The notes beneath the pieces are model-generated. The model did not search any database and was not told where the DNA came from. It saw only the letters and a program-made list of their open reading frames with translations. DNA of 64,000 nt from Agelas oroides. Lineage: Eukaryota; Porifera; Demospongiae; Agelasida; Agelasidae. Below are positions 51,961 to 64,000 of the stretch, in pieces. The DNA lies in assembly GCA_949130485.1 (NCBI GenBank), contig OX422204.1, positions 1,178,001 through 1,242,000 of the forward strand. The letters run 5' to 3'. The stretch's first letter is position 1. The number at the start of each line of letters is the position of its first letter. The position numbers were made by a program, and so were the translations under genes.

Positions 51961-52041
51961 GCTGTAGTCTCGCAAGCCAGGCCTTTACCGTTCCGCAGCG
52001 CCGATCGCGCTGCGGAACAGAAATCCTTGCGAGACTACAGC
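51961..52041. repeat. 81-bp foldback element
   Basis: Outer arms GCTGTAGTCTCGCAAG / CTTGCGAGACTACAGC are perfect. A second perfect stem GTTCCGCAGCGC / GCGCTGCGGAAC lies inside. Confidence 0.8.
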
Positions 52042-53189
52042 TACATGCCCATGCGGCTCCTCACCTTGGCAAGTATTCGCAGCACCTGTCGACCATAGAT
52101 ACTATGTTGTCTCGGTACTCCCCGTTACCACAGACGGAAAAAGGAATGCTTGCAGTAAGTGGAGTAGGGTGCCCCGCTTCATTAGGTGCGTAACCACGCC
52201 CCTTATTTGAGCTTCGACCCTTGCTCACCCGCATTGTAATCTACGGGTGAACTTGCGGCAGACCATGCACACAATTCCGCCTAATGTACACTACCCCCTT
52301 ATATATAAGCCAAGAATTTAACCATGAATTTAATCATCTTAGATACACCTTACACCTGCCAGAGGTCTGCATATTGCATGATATCAAAACAGATGGGTAA
52401 ATCACAGATCAACCTCCAACAGGTAAATGAGGCTACCTGACATGTTTCCAAGCAGACACACCAACTTGCTCTTGCAGTGAGTTTGTGCAACACTTGTACA
52501 AAACTTCCACATAAGAAATTGCTGACAGAAAGAGTACATGGAGAAAGCTGTTAGCTATACTGAAGGTATACAGAAGGTATACAGAAAGAACATAACAGAT
52601 CTGTCACCAGACCCTCTCCTTGCGGGTGGGGTCTGGGCACGAGACTAGACCCAACCCGGAAAGGGTCTGGTGTCACAAGCCTGAATCCTTGGGCTTGCAG
52701 AAGTGCTGAAGCCTTGTAATTGTTACTGGTACATACAGCTGTGCCAAAGTTCCTTGCCTGTTGGAGGTTGATCCAGCTGATTCCTTGGGCTTCATTAAAA
52801 TTTCATAGCTTACTGTATGCATAGTTGCAAACTGGTAACTAACTAATTTACGTGCCAAAAAAAGGGCTGTCTCATCATGTTGAAGTAGTCAAGAATTTCC
52901 GGTGTTGCAACCACAGATTGTGCTTTCTGCAACGTGATTGGCCGTTGCAAAATTGTCTGCCAGGATGTTCCTCAACCAGTACATGAACACAAAAAGGAAG
53001 CCAGAAAGGGAAAGACAGCTACAGTACTTCCATGTAGCTCTCCAGAACTGTCAAGTTAGCAACTTTAAGCATGCACATATCACTCACTCCATGGCTAGCA
53101 TATTTCCATATGTTGCTCACTATCATGAACCATGTATACAGCTGTACAAATTGAGTTCTATGAGTTGGTGTGGTGATGGTTAAGTGCTC
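52042..53189. other. Spacer with no recognised gene
   Basis: Moderately AT-rich. It contains the second GGTCTGG palindrome at about 52609-52672. No exon with family similarity or consistent splicing was found on either strand. The right end is the presumed 3' UTR of the ING gene. Confidence 0.5.
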
Positions 53190-55559
<2,370 letters not shown>

Positions 55560-55627
55560 CTCGTCAAAGATTAGTGTTGGTGCGCGCTATTTAGAACGTG
55601 TTTATTCTATTTAGAGCACAGCTCAGC
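55560..55627. promoter_or_regulatory. Bidirectional ING / La promoter and 5' leaders
   Basis: Only 68 bp separate the ING ATG (55557-55559, minus) from the La ATG (55628-55630, plus). The interval includes TGCGCGCTATTTAGAACGTG and a second CTATTTAGAG. There is no room for separate promoters unless transcription starts lie inside the neighbouring gene, so a shared bidirectional promoter is inferred. Confidence 0.6.
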
Positions 55628-58600
55628 ATGGCAGAGGAGGACGTAAGGGGAGAGGTGGTACCAACGACTTCTGACCATAATGGTGGTGATGGCGAAGAGG
55701 GAGTGAAGACGGAAACAGAAACACAAGTGTTATCACCACTGGAAAATAAAATTGTCAGACAAGTGGAGGTATTTCACTAGCTAATCTGCTAGTTTTAGTC
55801 ACTTTATAGATCCAAGTGCACGTGCGGAGAAGGTCTGGCGTTGTAAGTGACCGTTCTTGCCATGTATGGCAGGGTCTCTCAAATCTCGAATATGAGAACT
55901 CCAATCAGTTGTCTTGCACAGTATACTCTTACTGGAAAGGGCTAATCCCATTCCCGCGAGAGTCTGGCTACACAGGACTATCCAATCGGATTGCAGAAGG
56001 TGTGATGTACACAAATGATCATGTGGAGGAAAGTGGTCTTGTTTCCATGAACCATGCTGTGCAGCATTCTATGTACAGTGAACCGTCAGTAGGCTTACAT
56101 GTAAGTCAAGAATGCACATTCATTATGTGTAATATGAGGCCTCACCCATGCGATGCCCTGTGTGACAAGAAAAGCCACTTGAAGCACCAGATCCTCTTTC
56201 TGCGGGTCTAGGGTAACCTTGTTCCCAGGTCACTCCCAGATTTTATCTTACAGCTGTGGAGAAAAATTGGTACGGCGAGATAAAAACTGGGAGTTGCCTA
56301 GGAACGAGGCTAGGCCTAGGGATGAGCCTAGCCTCATTCCCAGGCCCCACACAGCTTTCTGTCGCTTGCAGTACTTTTGATTTTTCGTTCTCACATGGGG
56401 AGCCTGTGAATGAGGCTTGGTGACCCTATGTTCATGTACCACGGAAGTAGGTGTGCTTATCATAACAGAGTCTTCTAAATACCGATCAGAGGCTCCCACT
56501 TAGCCTCGTTCCCAGGCCTCCCCCGTTTTCTTCTTTGGTTTGCAGTCAATATAATACACAGAGGCTGAAGTGCGCTCTTCCGCCTCCGTGTATTATATTG
56601 ACTGCAAACCAAAGAAAGAAAACGGGGGAGGCCTTGGAACGAGGCTAGCTCCTACCACTGAGCTCAGCGGTAAAAGCACCTGACCGGCATTCCGCTCAGT
56701 GGTTAACTGACCAGCATCAGGTTCGAATACTCTAAAAGGTCACAACTGTTATTTTGTTGCAGAAGTCATAAAGCTTATGGGAGTATATATACCCTAACCC
56801 AGTGGAAGGCTTACAGTAAACTACTTCAACCTGGCGTGCATCCACTGCACTTCCGTCCAAGCCTATTTATTATCCAGTACCACTGTACCACTGTTGTATT
56901 GCACACGATCGTGTGCCCTCTCCAGTACCACTGTACCACTGTTGTATTGCACACGATCATTTGTCCTCTCCTGTTACCATTGCTGGTAGCAGTGGATGAG
57001 TAGTAGGGCCATGTTCAAACACTCGTGTGCTTACTCATACTCCTTATTGAGCTTGGGGTACTCTAGGAACCCTCTCATGTGTAAGTCTCAATCTGTTGCA
57101 GTTCAGTCATGCTGCTTGTTTCTGCAGTTTTACTTTGGTGATCGGAACCTGCCCAGAGACAAGTTCATGCAACAGACCATTGCTTCAAATGAAGGAGGAT
57201 GTATCCTTTGAACAAACCCTGAATAAAATGGGCAGGCCTAGGTGTTATGCAAAGTCACCCACTGTATGTGCAGGTTGGGATTTGGCCAATACTGTACTGG
57301 TTGGTAGCTGTGCTGGGGATGCTTGCAACCTGCTTGGAAGGAGGAGCAAGACACCAGTGTTTACATAACCCCATAAGTAATGTACACCCACTCTGTGTAT
57401 GTGTGATTGAATTTTAGATGCAGCTCTGGGCAACCTGTCCCAAGTTCTTGTCTGTTGGTAGCCTTGACTAGTGTGGAGGGATTCCTTTAACAACCTTGCT
57501 AACCTTTAATCGCCTGAAGGTAGAGCACCTTGCTCCCTCACACCCCTCACACCCCTCACACTCACCTTTCACTCTTCTCTAACAGACTCTGTCCTCTGAC
57601 AAAGCATTTGTCACATCAGCTCTTAACAAAAGTACGGGTGTTGTGTTTGAGGTAGGTGGTAGTAACTTCAGGCTCTTTAGAAGTACCTGCATTTATAGTC
57701 TCATTGCAGTTGTCAGCTCAACTACTAGCCGGTTGTCTTGTGGCAGGTCAGTGATGATGGTGAGAGTGTGAGGAGGAGCCCATCCTGCCCACTACCAGAC
57801 AATTTCACTCCCGAACAACGCAAGGAGATACGGGACAAGACAGTCTACGTTGTTAGTGGGAGGAGAAGAGATTTGTGAAGAGTGAGGTCTGATATAAACA
57901 CATGCAATTTCGTCTTGTTTTCAGAAAGGGTTTGCAGAGGACTCACAGCTGGATGAGATACAGCAGTTCTTTGAGCAATACGGAAAGGTAGGCATGTCAC
58001 CACTTGCATGTACTCTAGATGACTCCCTTTCACTCTCACGTTCAGACGCAGTACATTCAGATGCGCAAGACCAACCCTCCCGACAGAAAGTTTAAGGTAA
58101 AGCGCTCCCTTCCTTGTCCCAACTCTGCCCTTTGTCTTTTTTCCCTTCCTTGTCTCCTTCCTCCCTCCTTTCAACTACTTCCCTAGTCGTCTGTCTTGTC
58201 CCCTCTCAGGGCTCAGTATTTGTTGAGTTTTGTGAGAAAGAGGACTTTGAGAAGTTTCTGCGTCTGGATGTGGTGATGTTCAGAGACAAAGAGTTGCTCA
58301 GAGAATCAAAGTGAGTCAGGAGGACAACCACATCGTGTGTTCAGACCATGTTATGTGGGCCTAAACACACCACAGGGAACTGTATTTCAAGCGTAAACAG
58401 GAGGAGAGGAAGAAAGCCAAAGAAGAGAAGAGACAGGCGTATGTAGTGTGGCTGTCCTTGTACATGCAAGAGCAAGGGTAGTAATCACTTTCCCTTCTTC
58501 CTCCCAACTCTACAGGGAACAGCAGCGGCAGGAAGAAGCTAGACGCCGGAGACAAGTGGAACAGGACGAGGTGAAAGTCAAGACGACTGGCTGTGTGCTG

Positions 58601-61288
58601 CACTTCAGTGGGTGCGGACCGGACACCTCCAGGGAGGACCTCAAGGTATATAGCCAGCTACCTCTTCTAATCAACCTTAGAGCAGGGTATGTGTAATGTG
58701 CACTGTTTCTTTTCAGGAGGTTTTTCAGGAATTTGCAACAGTAGCATTTGTGGAATTTGTCAAGGGAGACACCGAGGTAAGTGCAGTACTGCAGCATGAG
58801 AGATACAGGCAAACAGATTGCTATGCTATCCCTAGCTACATTGTCCCCAGCTACATTGTCCCCAGCTATGAAACACAGTGTCCCCAACTATGGTTAACCC
58901 TTTGAACGCGGAAGTGATCTTATTCATGACAGTTTATTAACGCGGAAGTTGTTCCATATCAACGTTATTGACTCGAACGGTTTTAGTGACAAGCGTGCTA
59001 ACAAGTCTTTGGCTGTTCTAGTGACTTGATTTGTATAGATGAGGTGCAAATAGGCTGGACAAGTTTATCTAAATAACTGATAAATGCGTAGTAAGTCATT
59101 TCTACTTGTTTGAAGCCATTTTGTGCTGACTATACATTGTAGTTTCGAGCGGTTGGAAACGGTGCCGATTTTCTCACCTGATACCCCCAGCCACGGTAAA
59201 AATCAGCCGATTTACAAGTTATTTGAAGCTATTACTCCTACCTGAAGTCAAATGTGGAGAACGCTTGCTCCCTGTGGGCGAGAAAAAGCTTTGTGTTTGG
59301 CAGCCCTCGGCTCATTGACGATACCCTGCGAATAAGTACCGCCTCTTCCTGTCTTTCTAGCCGATGATGTCAGTCAAAAGGTGTGGCCTAGCCTCATTAG
59401 CACTTATCATGGAGGGGCCTACCCTCAAATCTCGTTAAGCTTCTTAGCTTCACGCAGAAAGCGCACGAACTTATCGTTAGCATATATATATGGTCGCCGC
59501 GACGACCGGAAGTTTAATGTGACCTTATATCCCACCTCACCCTTGTATCCCAGGTAACAGGGGTGGTTTAACCATGATATTTCCCTCCCCGTGGCACTTA
59601 TTTTCCCCTTGTCATATCCCATGGCTACCGTGCTGTAACTATTTTATATCCTACCTGATTGGTCGGATACACGCAAGGCGCATAGCGCTGGCCGGCCAGA
59701 CCAACCTAGCAACTTGAAAAGCGTAGCAACGTAAACATTTCGCGGTGAAAGAGAAATGGCGTGTCCGTTTTCGAGTGCCTGCCTTGCCGCCTTGGCCTAT
59801 GCGAACGGACCGGTTGCCCGGGTGCTGACGCTAATGTGACTACCGCCACACCTACTACTGCCACGTCTAGGGCTAGGCCTACTACCGTCAGGACCGGGCA
59901 ACCGGTCCATTCGCATAGGCCAAGGCAAGCACTCGAAAACGGACAAGCCATTTCTCTTTCACCGTGAAATGTTTACGTTGCTACACTTTTCAAGTTGCTA
60001 GGTTGGGCTGGCCGGCCAGCGCCATGCGCTTTGCGTGTATCTGACCAATCAGGTAGGATATAAAATAGTTATAGCACGGTAGCCATGGGATTTATCGTTG
60101 AAAACAATCCCGAGGCCGAGGGCGAGCGGTTGTTTTCAACGATAAATCCCATGGCTACCGTGCTATAACTATTACATATATATATGGTCACCGCGTTCAG
60201 AGGGTTAAATACAATGGCAGATTAATCACGTGACTGAGTTGTGTGTTTCCGATCCTTCTCTACTATCTATGGTTCCAGCTACATTGTTCCAGCTATGTTA
60301 TATACATTGGCCCCAACTACATTGTTCCAACTACATTGTCCCCAGCTACATTGTTCCAATTATGTTAAATACATTGTCCCCAGCTGGCTGTAGCTGGGCC
60401 ACTCACTATCATTTCTGTGTGCAATAAGCAGAGTACATGTTATAGTTGTACCATGGCTTCTTATGGGGATTGTACCATCTGAGGGTTGATGATGGTACTT
60501 CTGAGGGCGAAGCCCGAGGAAGGACATCAATAACCCAAGGATGGTACAACCCATACCCATTAAGAAGCCATGGTACAGCTGGCTTGTATCATAATTAGTC
60601 TGGTGTGAGGCTTCTGCTATGTGAACGGGCTGGACTGTTGCTTAGCAACCTAGTTGTACCATTTGAGACAACTAGGATCACAGGTGCTGCCACGGTGTAC
60701 ATGGGATTTGTACCACGTGGCGGCTTCTTTCAACTTCCCACGCAGTATGATACAAGTGTATGTATATTACATGTGCATGTACTTATGGCAATATGCAGGG
60801 GTATGTACGTTTTCAAGAGGAGAATGGTGCGAAGCGTGCTCTGGATAGCTTAAGTAAGAAGGCTGAAGGTGGTGGAAGTCCTCAGATATGTGGGGCAGAC
60901 ACAGAGCTAAGAGTGCTGGAAGGTAGGAGACTGGTCAGTTGTGTGGAGGGTATCAATTGGAACTGAAGTGGTGGGCATTAATTAGAACGACAGTCAGTTG
61001 TGATGGGTACTAATTAGAATTGGCCACCAGGTGTTCATACAACTCCCTGATTTCCTTCAGGAGAAGAGGAGGAAGGATACTGGGAGAAAGTGCTAGACTC
61101 AAAAGGCAACAAGAAAGGACGAAAGAAGCCAGGAAGAGGTGGTAAGGAGGAGGGTGAGAGTTGAGGGAGATCATATGGTACAGTTGTTTTCATATGATAC
61201 AGGAGGGGGAGGGTGGAGAAGGAAACGAAAGAGCCAAGAAGGTCTACCTGCCGCCAAACACCCCAAGACCGAGGAAAATTGTGAATAG
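55628..61288 (+). CDS. SSB: La ribonucleoprotein (lupus La homologue)
   Basis: La binds the UUU-OH tail of RNA polymerase III transcripts and aids their folding and processing. Fourteen exons: 55628-55768, 57128-57200, 57479-57519, 57586-57651, 57747-57851, 57925-57987, 58046-58096, 58210-58310, 58376-58438, 58516-58645, 58717-58776, 60799-60922, 61061-61141, 61203-61288. They give 394 residues, all junctions GT-AG and phase-consistent; human La has 408. La motif at about 37-125 (VEFYFGDRNLPRDKFM; WIPLTTLLTFNRLKTLS). RRM1 at about 138-215 (TVYVKGFAED; GSVFVEF). Then a basic helix (about 215-250) and RRM2 at about 252-340 (GCVLHFSGCGPDTSREDL; GYVRFQEENGAKRAL). The C-terminal tail is Gly/Lys/Arg-rich with WRRKRK, a probable nuclear signal. 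Intron 1 and intron 11 are enlarged by foldback and piggyBac-like insertions. It is convergent with TAF12 (83 bp between stops). Confidence 0.95.
56213..56313. repeat. Foldback element, TAGCCTCG family (La intron 1)
   Basis: Ends TAACCTTGTTCCCAGGTCA and, inverted, TAGCCTCGTTCCTAGGCAA. Inner arms CTCCCAGATTTTATCT / AGATAAAAACTGGGAG pair with one mismatch. A half-copy follows immediately at about 56328-56382 (TAGCCTCATTCCCAGGCC, then CAGCTTTCTGTCGCTTGCAG). Confidence 0.75.
56501..56647. repeat. 147-bp near-perfect foldback element (La intron 1)
   Basis: Arms of about 69 bp from TAGCCTCGTTCCCAGGCC to AATATAATACACAGAGGC, separated by about 9 bp. Mismatches are few (CCCAGG against CCAAGG, one indel in the TTTCTTCTTT tract, AGAGGCTG against GGAGGCGG). 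It is the best-preserved copy of the family in the window. Confidence 0.85.
56648..56760 (+). repeat. tRNA-derived SINE-like fragment
   Basis: TGAGCTCAGCGGTAAAAGC (56659-56677) resembles a polymerase III A box / D-arm. CGCTCAGTGGTTAAC (56693-56707) is a second A-box-like copy, and GGTTCGAATAC (56720-56730) matches a B box / T-loop. The T-stem does not pair and no acceptor stem closes, so it is not a functional tRNA. A short unrelated body follows. Confidence 0.45.
56873..56968 (+). repeat. 48-bp tandem duplication (La intron 1)
   Basis: TCCAGTACCACTGTACCACT + GTTGTATTGCACACGATC occurs twice, offset 48 bp. The two copies differ only at the end (GTGTGCCCTC and ATTTGTCCTC). Confidence 0.85.
58834..58880 (+). 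repeat. AGCTACATTGTCCCC minisatellite, left part
   Basis: Tandem 15-mers CTACATTGTCCCCAG. The same motif resumes at about 60273-60388 on the far side of the piggyBac-like element (GCTACATTGTTCCAG, CTACATTGTCCCCAG), so the insertion appears to have split one minisatellite. Confidence 0.6.
58894..60208. mobile_element. piggyBac-like non-autonomous element in La intron 11
   Basis: Terminal sequences TTAACCCTTTGAACGCGG and, inverted, TTAACCCTCTGAACGCGG match 17 of 18. The TTAA duplicated at both ends followed by CCC is the hallmark of piggyBac insertions (TTAA target, CCC-starting inverted repeats). Excluding target copies the element is 1307 bp. It carries no transposase frame. Inside are a large palindrome (59617-60090), a second hairpin (TTTATCGTTGAAAACAA, 60091-60152) and two subterminal CATATATATATGGTC(G/A)CCGCG blocks (59478 and right end). 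It accounts for most of the 2022-bp intron. Confidence 0.75.
59617..60090. repeat. Long palindrome nested in the piggyBac-like element
   Basis: Arms of about 205-214 bp (59617-59830 and 59886-60090) with a loop of about 55 bp. The left arm runs from TCCCATGGCTACCGTGCT through TGGCCGGCCAG to GACCGGTTGCCCGG; the right arm is its complement with scattered differences. Open frames inside, on both strands, are mirror images and not genes. Confidence 0.85.
60273..60388 (+). repeat. AGCTACATTGTCCCC minisatellite, right part
   Basis: Degenerate repeats of GCTACATTGTTCCAG, ACATTGGCCCCAA and CTACATTGTCCCCAG, related to 58834-58880. Confidence 0.6.
60448..60576. repeat. 129-bp foldback element (La intron 11)
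   Basis: GTACCATGGCTTCTTATGGG at the left pairs with CCCATTAAGAAGCCATGGTAC at the right. Inner GATTGTACCATC and GATGGTACAAC also pair, with a small GCGAAGCCCGAG centre. Confidence 0.75.
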
Positions 61289-61370
61289 AGAACTGTTTAG
61301 AATTTCTGTAACATTGTTTTAATGTATCATTCTTATCTGTAATCATGTGATCATAACTATGTTCAAGGGA

Positions 61371-62845
61371 CTATCTTTTTGATTTCTTTATCAAGTTGAT
61401 GCGCTGCAGAGAGAAAGTCCAAGGCAACTAGTTATTACCTGCCTTCCCAGGTCTAGAAACAAGGCTAAGTTCATGTAAGCACAAGGTTTACAAAACTATA
61501 GAAATACCTGTTTATGTGCCTCTGAAGAAGCAGACTTTCTGTGTGGCTGCTCCTCAACACCAAATCCAGGAATGCTCATGTTCCACATGCGCTCTGCACA
61601 AGGACGACTGCAATGCATCATGTAGCTACAGGATGAGTATACTACATATGGCAAGCAGCCTCATGCATGACTCACCAAGGTGCAACTGGAGATCCTTGCT
61701 CTCAAGTGTGTTGGACTTGCGGTGCCGAGCCAGCTGGCAAGAAGATGTCACTGCACTCTCTATAAAATCATCAGCTAACTGCATTAGCAGCTATTGGGAA
61801 ACAAGATGACCAGTATGAACAATATACTGCATGTATCACAGCTTTGTTCCTAAGCCAGAGGAGGTAGAATGTGATCACATGATAGCAACAATTACCTGAC
61901 ATTCCAAGACCAAAAAGTATGGATGCAAGAATGGTCTCATGTGACTCACCTTGCTGCGTCTAACTGGCAACTTGCAAGCTTAGCCCACAAGGTGAGTCAC
62001 AATAGACCTTATGCAATACCTCACGTAATTAAACGTAAAACGGAAAGTGGACGGAATCCGGATACTACGCCGCCATTTTGAATGGCAAGGAAGACCGCGG
62101 TCTATGGAGCTTAAGTACAGCGAAGCACTTTGCGAGCTCGCTGCGTCAACGAAGCATGCAGGTAAGCTTATTCGCTTCGGTGAGCGTTAGGTCCTGTTGA
62201 GACCTCGTACATTCTGGGTGTAAACGTAAAATCACTTACTGCGCTGGTGAGAAAGGAGCTCGCAAGCTGCTCCGCTGTACTTAAGCACCATTGACTGCGG
62301 TCGTTTAGTATCCGGATTTCTGTCTACTGTCCGTTTCACGTTTGTTTACGTGAGGTGATGACGTCAATTGCATATGTCTATAACCAATTTTGACTAGCCC
62401 AATAGCTTCATAAACCTCTTGCACCCTGTCGTGACCAAGCTCAAACAGTGATCCTTGAATATAGCCTGTATCTACGATTCTTGCCCTTAGAATGTCACCA
62501 GAGCACACTGAACGTCGCTCCAGTGTGGCATTGTGTCCTCCTTCCTGGATGGTACAAGGTCAGCTTTCCCACTCACTTCCTCAACGTCTTCATCTAGTAG
62601 CTGGTGGGGATCCACTTCAGCTGCTAGTTCCTGCAGCCTCCGCTGGGGCAACAGTGGTGGTTTGTTTCCTTCCCCGCCACCTGGTGCAGGAGGTCATGGG
62701 GGAAGAAGTCAGCCAATGGTCGTCCCAAAGCACGTTATTTTCTCCGTAATATCTTGCTAAGAGTTCTTCACCTATATACCAACCTACCGAAGTTCGAACG
62801 CTGTGCGCGTTCCCCAGAATCCTCCCCGCCCGCTCCACTCTCCAT
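61371..62845 (-). CDS. TAF12: TFIID subunit TAF12 (histone-fold protein)
   Basis: TAF12 forms an H2B-like histone-fold pair with TAF4 in TFIID and with ADA1 in SAGA. Five exons: 62788-62845 (ATG 62843-62845), 62577-62680, 61676-61790, 61508-61593, 61371-61403 (TAG 61371-61373). They give 131 residues, all junctions phase-consistent. The histone fold spans about 29-102: RRLQELAAEVDPHQLLDEDV, then LMQLADDFIESAVTSSCQLA, RHRKSNTLESKDLQLHLER, followed by MWNMSIPGFG. This matches animal TAF12 nearly residue for residue. The C-terminus SEAHKQRINLIKKSKR corresponds to TEAHKQRMALIRK in human. The N-terminal region is short (28 residues), making it smaller than the 161-residue human protein. Intron 2 carries a foldback element. 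A possible ATTAAA signal lies at 61318-61323 (minus), within the likely La 3' UTR. Confidence 0.95.
62002..62382. repeat. 381-bp foldback element in TAF12 intron 2
   Basis: Ends ATAGACCTTATGCAATACC and, inverted, ATAGACATATGCAATTGACG. Arms of about 140-150 bp share CCTCACGTAA, AAACGGA, ATCCGGATACTA, GACCGC and GCTTAAGTACAGCG. They differ by small indels, including a 9-bp TGACGTCAT insert in the right arm. No coding capacity; a MITE-like element. Confidence 0.75.
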
Positions 62846-63140
62846 GAACAACTGCTCGATCTAGTTAATTAGCTCGTTGCTTCCGGTATATCTATTACCT
62901 ATTACGTCACTTAGCAAAGCACTCGTAATGTCAGGGTAATCATCATGTAAATAGTTTTACACAAGCCTTGCAGGATGTAGAGAATAGTTAGTACCTGAAT
63001 GTCTCAAATTGGTGTAAGTTGGATATACTACACACAATATGGTGTTGGAGCAGCAGTATATCGGGTATGTGTTTATACTCCTCGTATAGGTGACGTGTGT
63101 GAAAAGAGTAAAAATGTACAAAGTCTAAAATGTGTAGAGG

Positions 63141-64000
63141 CTATGTCTTTGGTAAGTTGAGCTTTGAAGGAATGTTAGCAAACCTGTGGAAAGAAGTGCA
63201 CAATGAGATAGTCATAGCCATGAAATGTCGAATTATCACAACAGAAGATCACCTACCGCTTCATGATGAACGTAGACCTGGACCCTGAGGAATGCTCCGC
63301 TCGCCTTGCACACATTGTGTGCTCCTCAAGCTTCTTCTTTGCCACTAGCCGCTTTTCCTGCAGGAGGTTGAAGGCCAGTGCTCTGGTAAACATAACTCGG
63401 CAAAATAGGCTCTAAGCGTCTAACCTTGGTTTTTCTCCTCTGCTCCTCATCCTTGTGTCTGCTCTCCTCCAGCCACTGTCGCTGGTAGTCCATTGACAGG
63501 AGCTGCACCATCCTCACAGGCTCAGCAGAACTGTAAAATGAAGCATTTGTGACGGATTTATGCTGTGGGTAACCAAACATTGGTGGTGGGGCTAGGCTGT
63601 AGGTGATGCAGCTTATTAAGTGATGAGAGGAAAGCGAATAACCAGCAGTTCATCAAGCCCAGGTACTGAGTGGCTTGAGCCGCCAGTGTTCCACCACTGA
63701 CTGAACAACCACCCAGCCCTCATAATCTATATGCACTGCATTTTGTCTCTATCTCCAGCAAAGACAAAATGTTCTAAGCAGCTTACTCACACTGGTGGCA
63801 GTTTGGTGGTGTTGGACTGTGCCACAGGTTTAGACAGTTGTGCCACCTGCGTCCTATGTAGGCGGGGCAGTTTCAATCTGCGCCTAGGAGAAGGCTTGGC
63901 CTCTTTGCCTGGCAGTGGCCAGTACAGTGGAGACTGCTCCAGCATAGCCTTGTATGCCACGGTGTCAGGAGGAGTCCTGGGGTCAGGAACACCATGGTCA
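63141..64000 (-). CDS. Unrecognised basic coiled-coil protein, last four exons (partial)
   Basis: Exons in transcript order: 63791-64000 (cut by the window edge), 63425-63530, 63257-63357, 63141-63183 (TAG 63141-63143). All junctions are phase-consistent. They encode about 153 residues. The first part is Pro/Arg-rich (PSPRRRLKLPRLHRTQ). The next is a charged helix (MDYQRQWLEESRHKDEEQRR), then EKRLVAKKKLEEHTMCARRA, and a short tail ending IPSKLNLPKT. The intron 63358-63424 is only 67 bp. Its acceptor was placed at CTCCTGCAG because it alone preserves the downstream frame; a nearer CAG would give an early stop. The style recalls small ciliary or cytoskeletal coiled-coil proteins, but no family is recognised. 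It is head-to-tail with TAF12, 295 bp apart. Confidence 0.7.

Noticed and set aside
56659..56730. Functional tRNA gene
   Set aside because: Boxes are present but the T-stem and acceptor stem do not pair and the A box is duplicated.
59706..59967. Pair of mirror open frames on both strands (81 and 68 codons)
   Set aside because: They lie on the two arms of the long palindrome and are reverse complements of one another.

Overview
This is a eukaryotic, probably metazoan, nuclear window. The evidence is TTAGGG-type telomere repeats, spliced genes with GT-AG introns, and orthologues of SCAP, HELQ, an ING PHD-finger protein, the La autoantigen and TAF12. Genes are compact and tightly packed (68 bp between divergent start codons, 83 bp between convergent stop codons). 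A sponge or another early-branching animal would fit this, but that is inference. A 200-N gap at 3077-3276 marks a scaffold join.

Layout. (1) 1-3076, minus strand: the first exons of a SCAP-like gene and, upstream of it, the last six exons of HELQ, cut off by the gap. (2) 3277-3510: a telomere array in the orientation of a chromosome left end. It runs directly into about 57 near-identical copies of a 56-bp satellite (3511-6727) and then a short hairpin-rich island. (3) 7081-22800: a 15.7-kb G-rich satellite built on GGGGAATGC, which switches strand at about 22381. (4) 22801-29006: a 6.2-kb satellite of about 22 bp units with 378-bp higher-order units inside a tandem 2.4/2.1-kb duplication. 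(5) 29007-31288: low-copy sequence holding a frameshifted AGC-kinase fragment (PRKX-like). (6) 31289-49853: 18.6 kb of AGACA/GACA satellite, open in every frame and the source of huge spurious ORFs. (7) 50148-64000: the gene-rich part. It has one orphan exon (-), an ING1/2-type gene (-), La/SSB (+), TAF12 (-) and the 3' part of an unrecognised coiled-coil gene (-).

All exon structures were derived by eye from reading frame, splice sites, phase consistency and family resemblance. The genes do not form a pathway: ING and TAF12 act in chromatin and transcription initiation, La binds RNA polymerase III transcripts, HELQ acts in DNA repair and SCAP in sterol sensing. The biology of most interest is structural. 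One point is a chromosome end placed inside a scaffold, probably a misjoin, with about 46 kb of layered subtelomeric satellites behind it. The other is the abundance of palindromic foldback elements in introns and spacers. These include a piggyBac-like non-autonomous element in a La intron, and a family with conserved ends TAGCCTCGTTCCCAGGCC whose arms differ between copies yet match within each copy.
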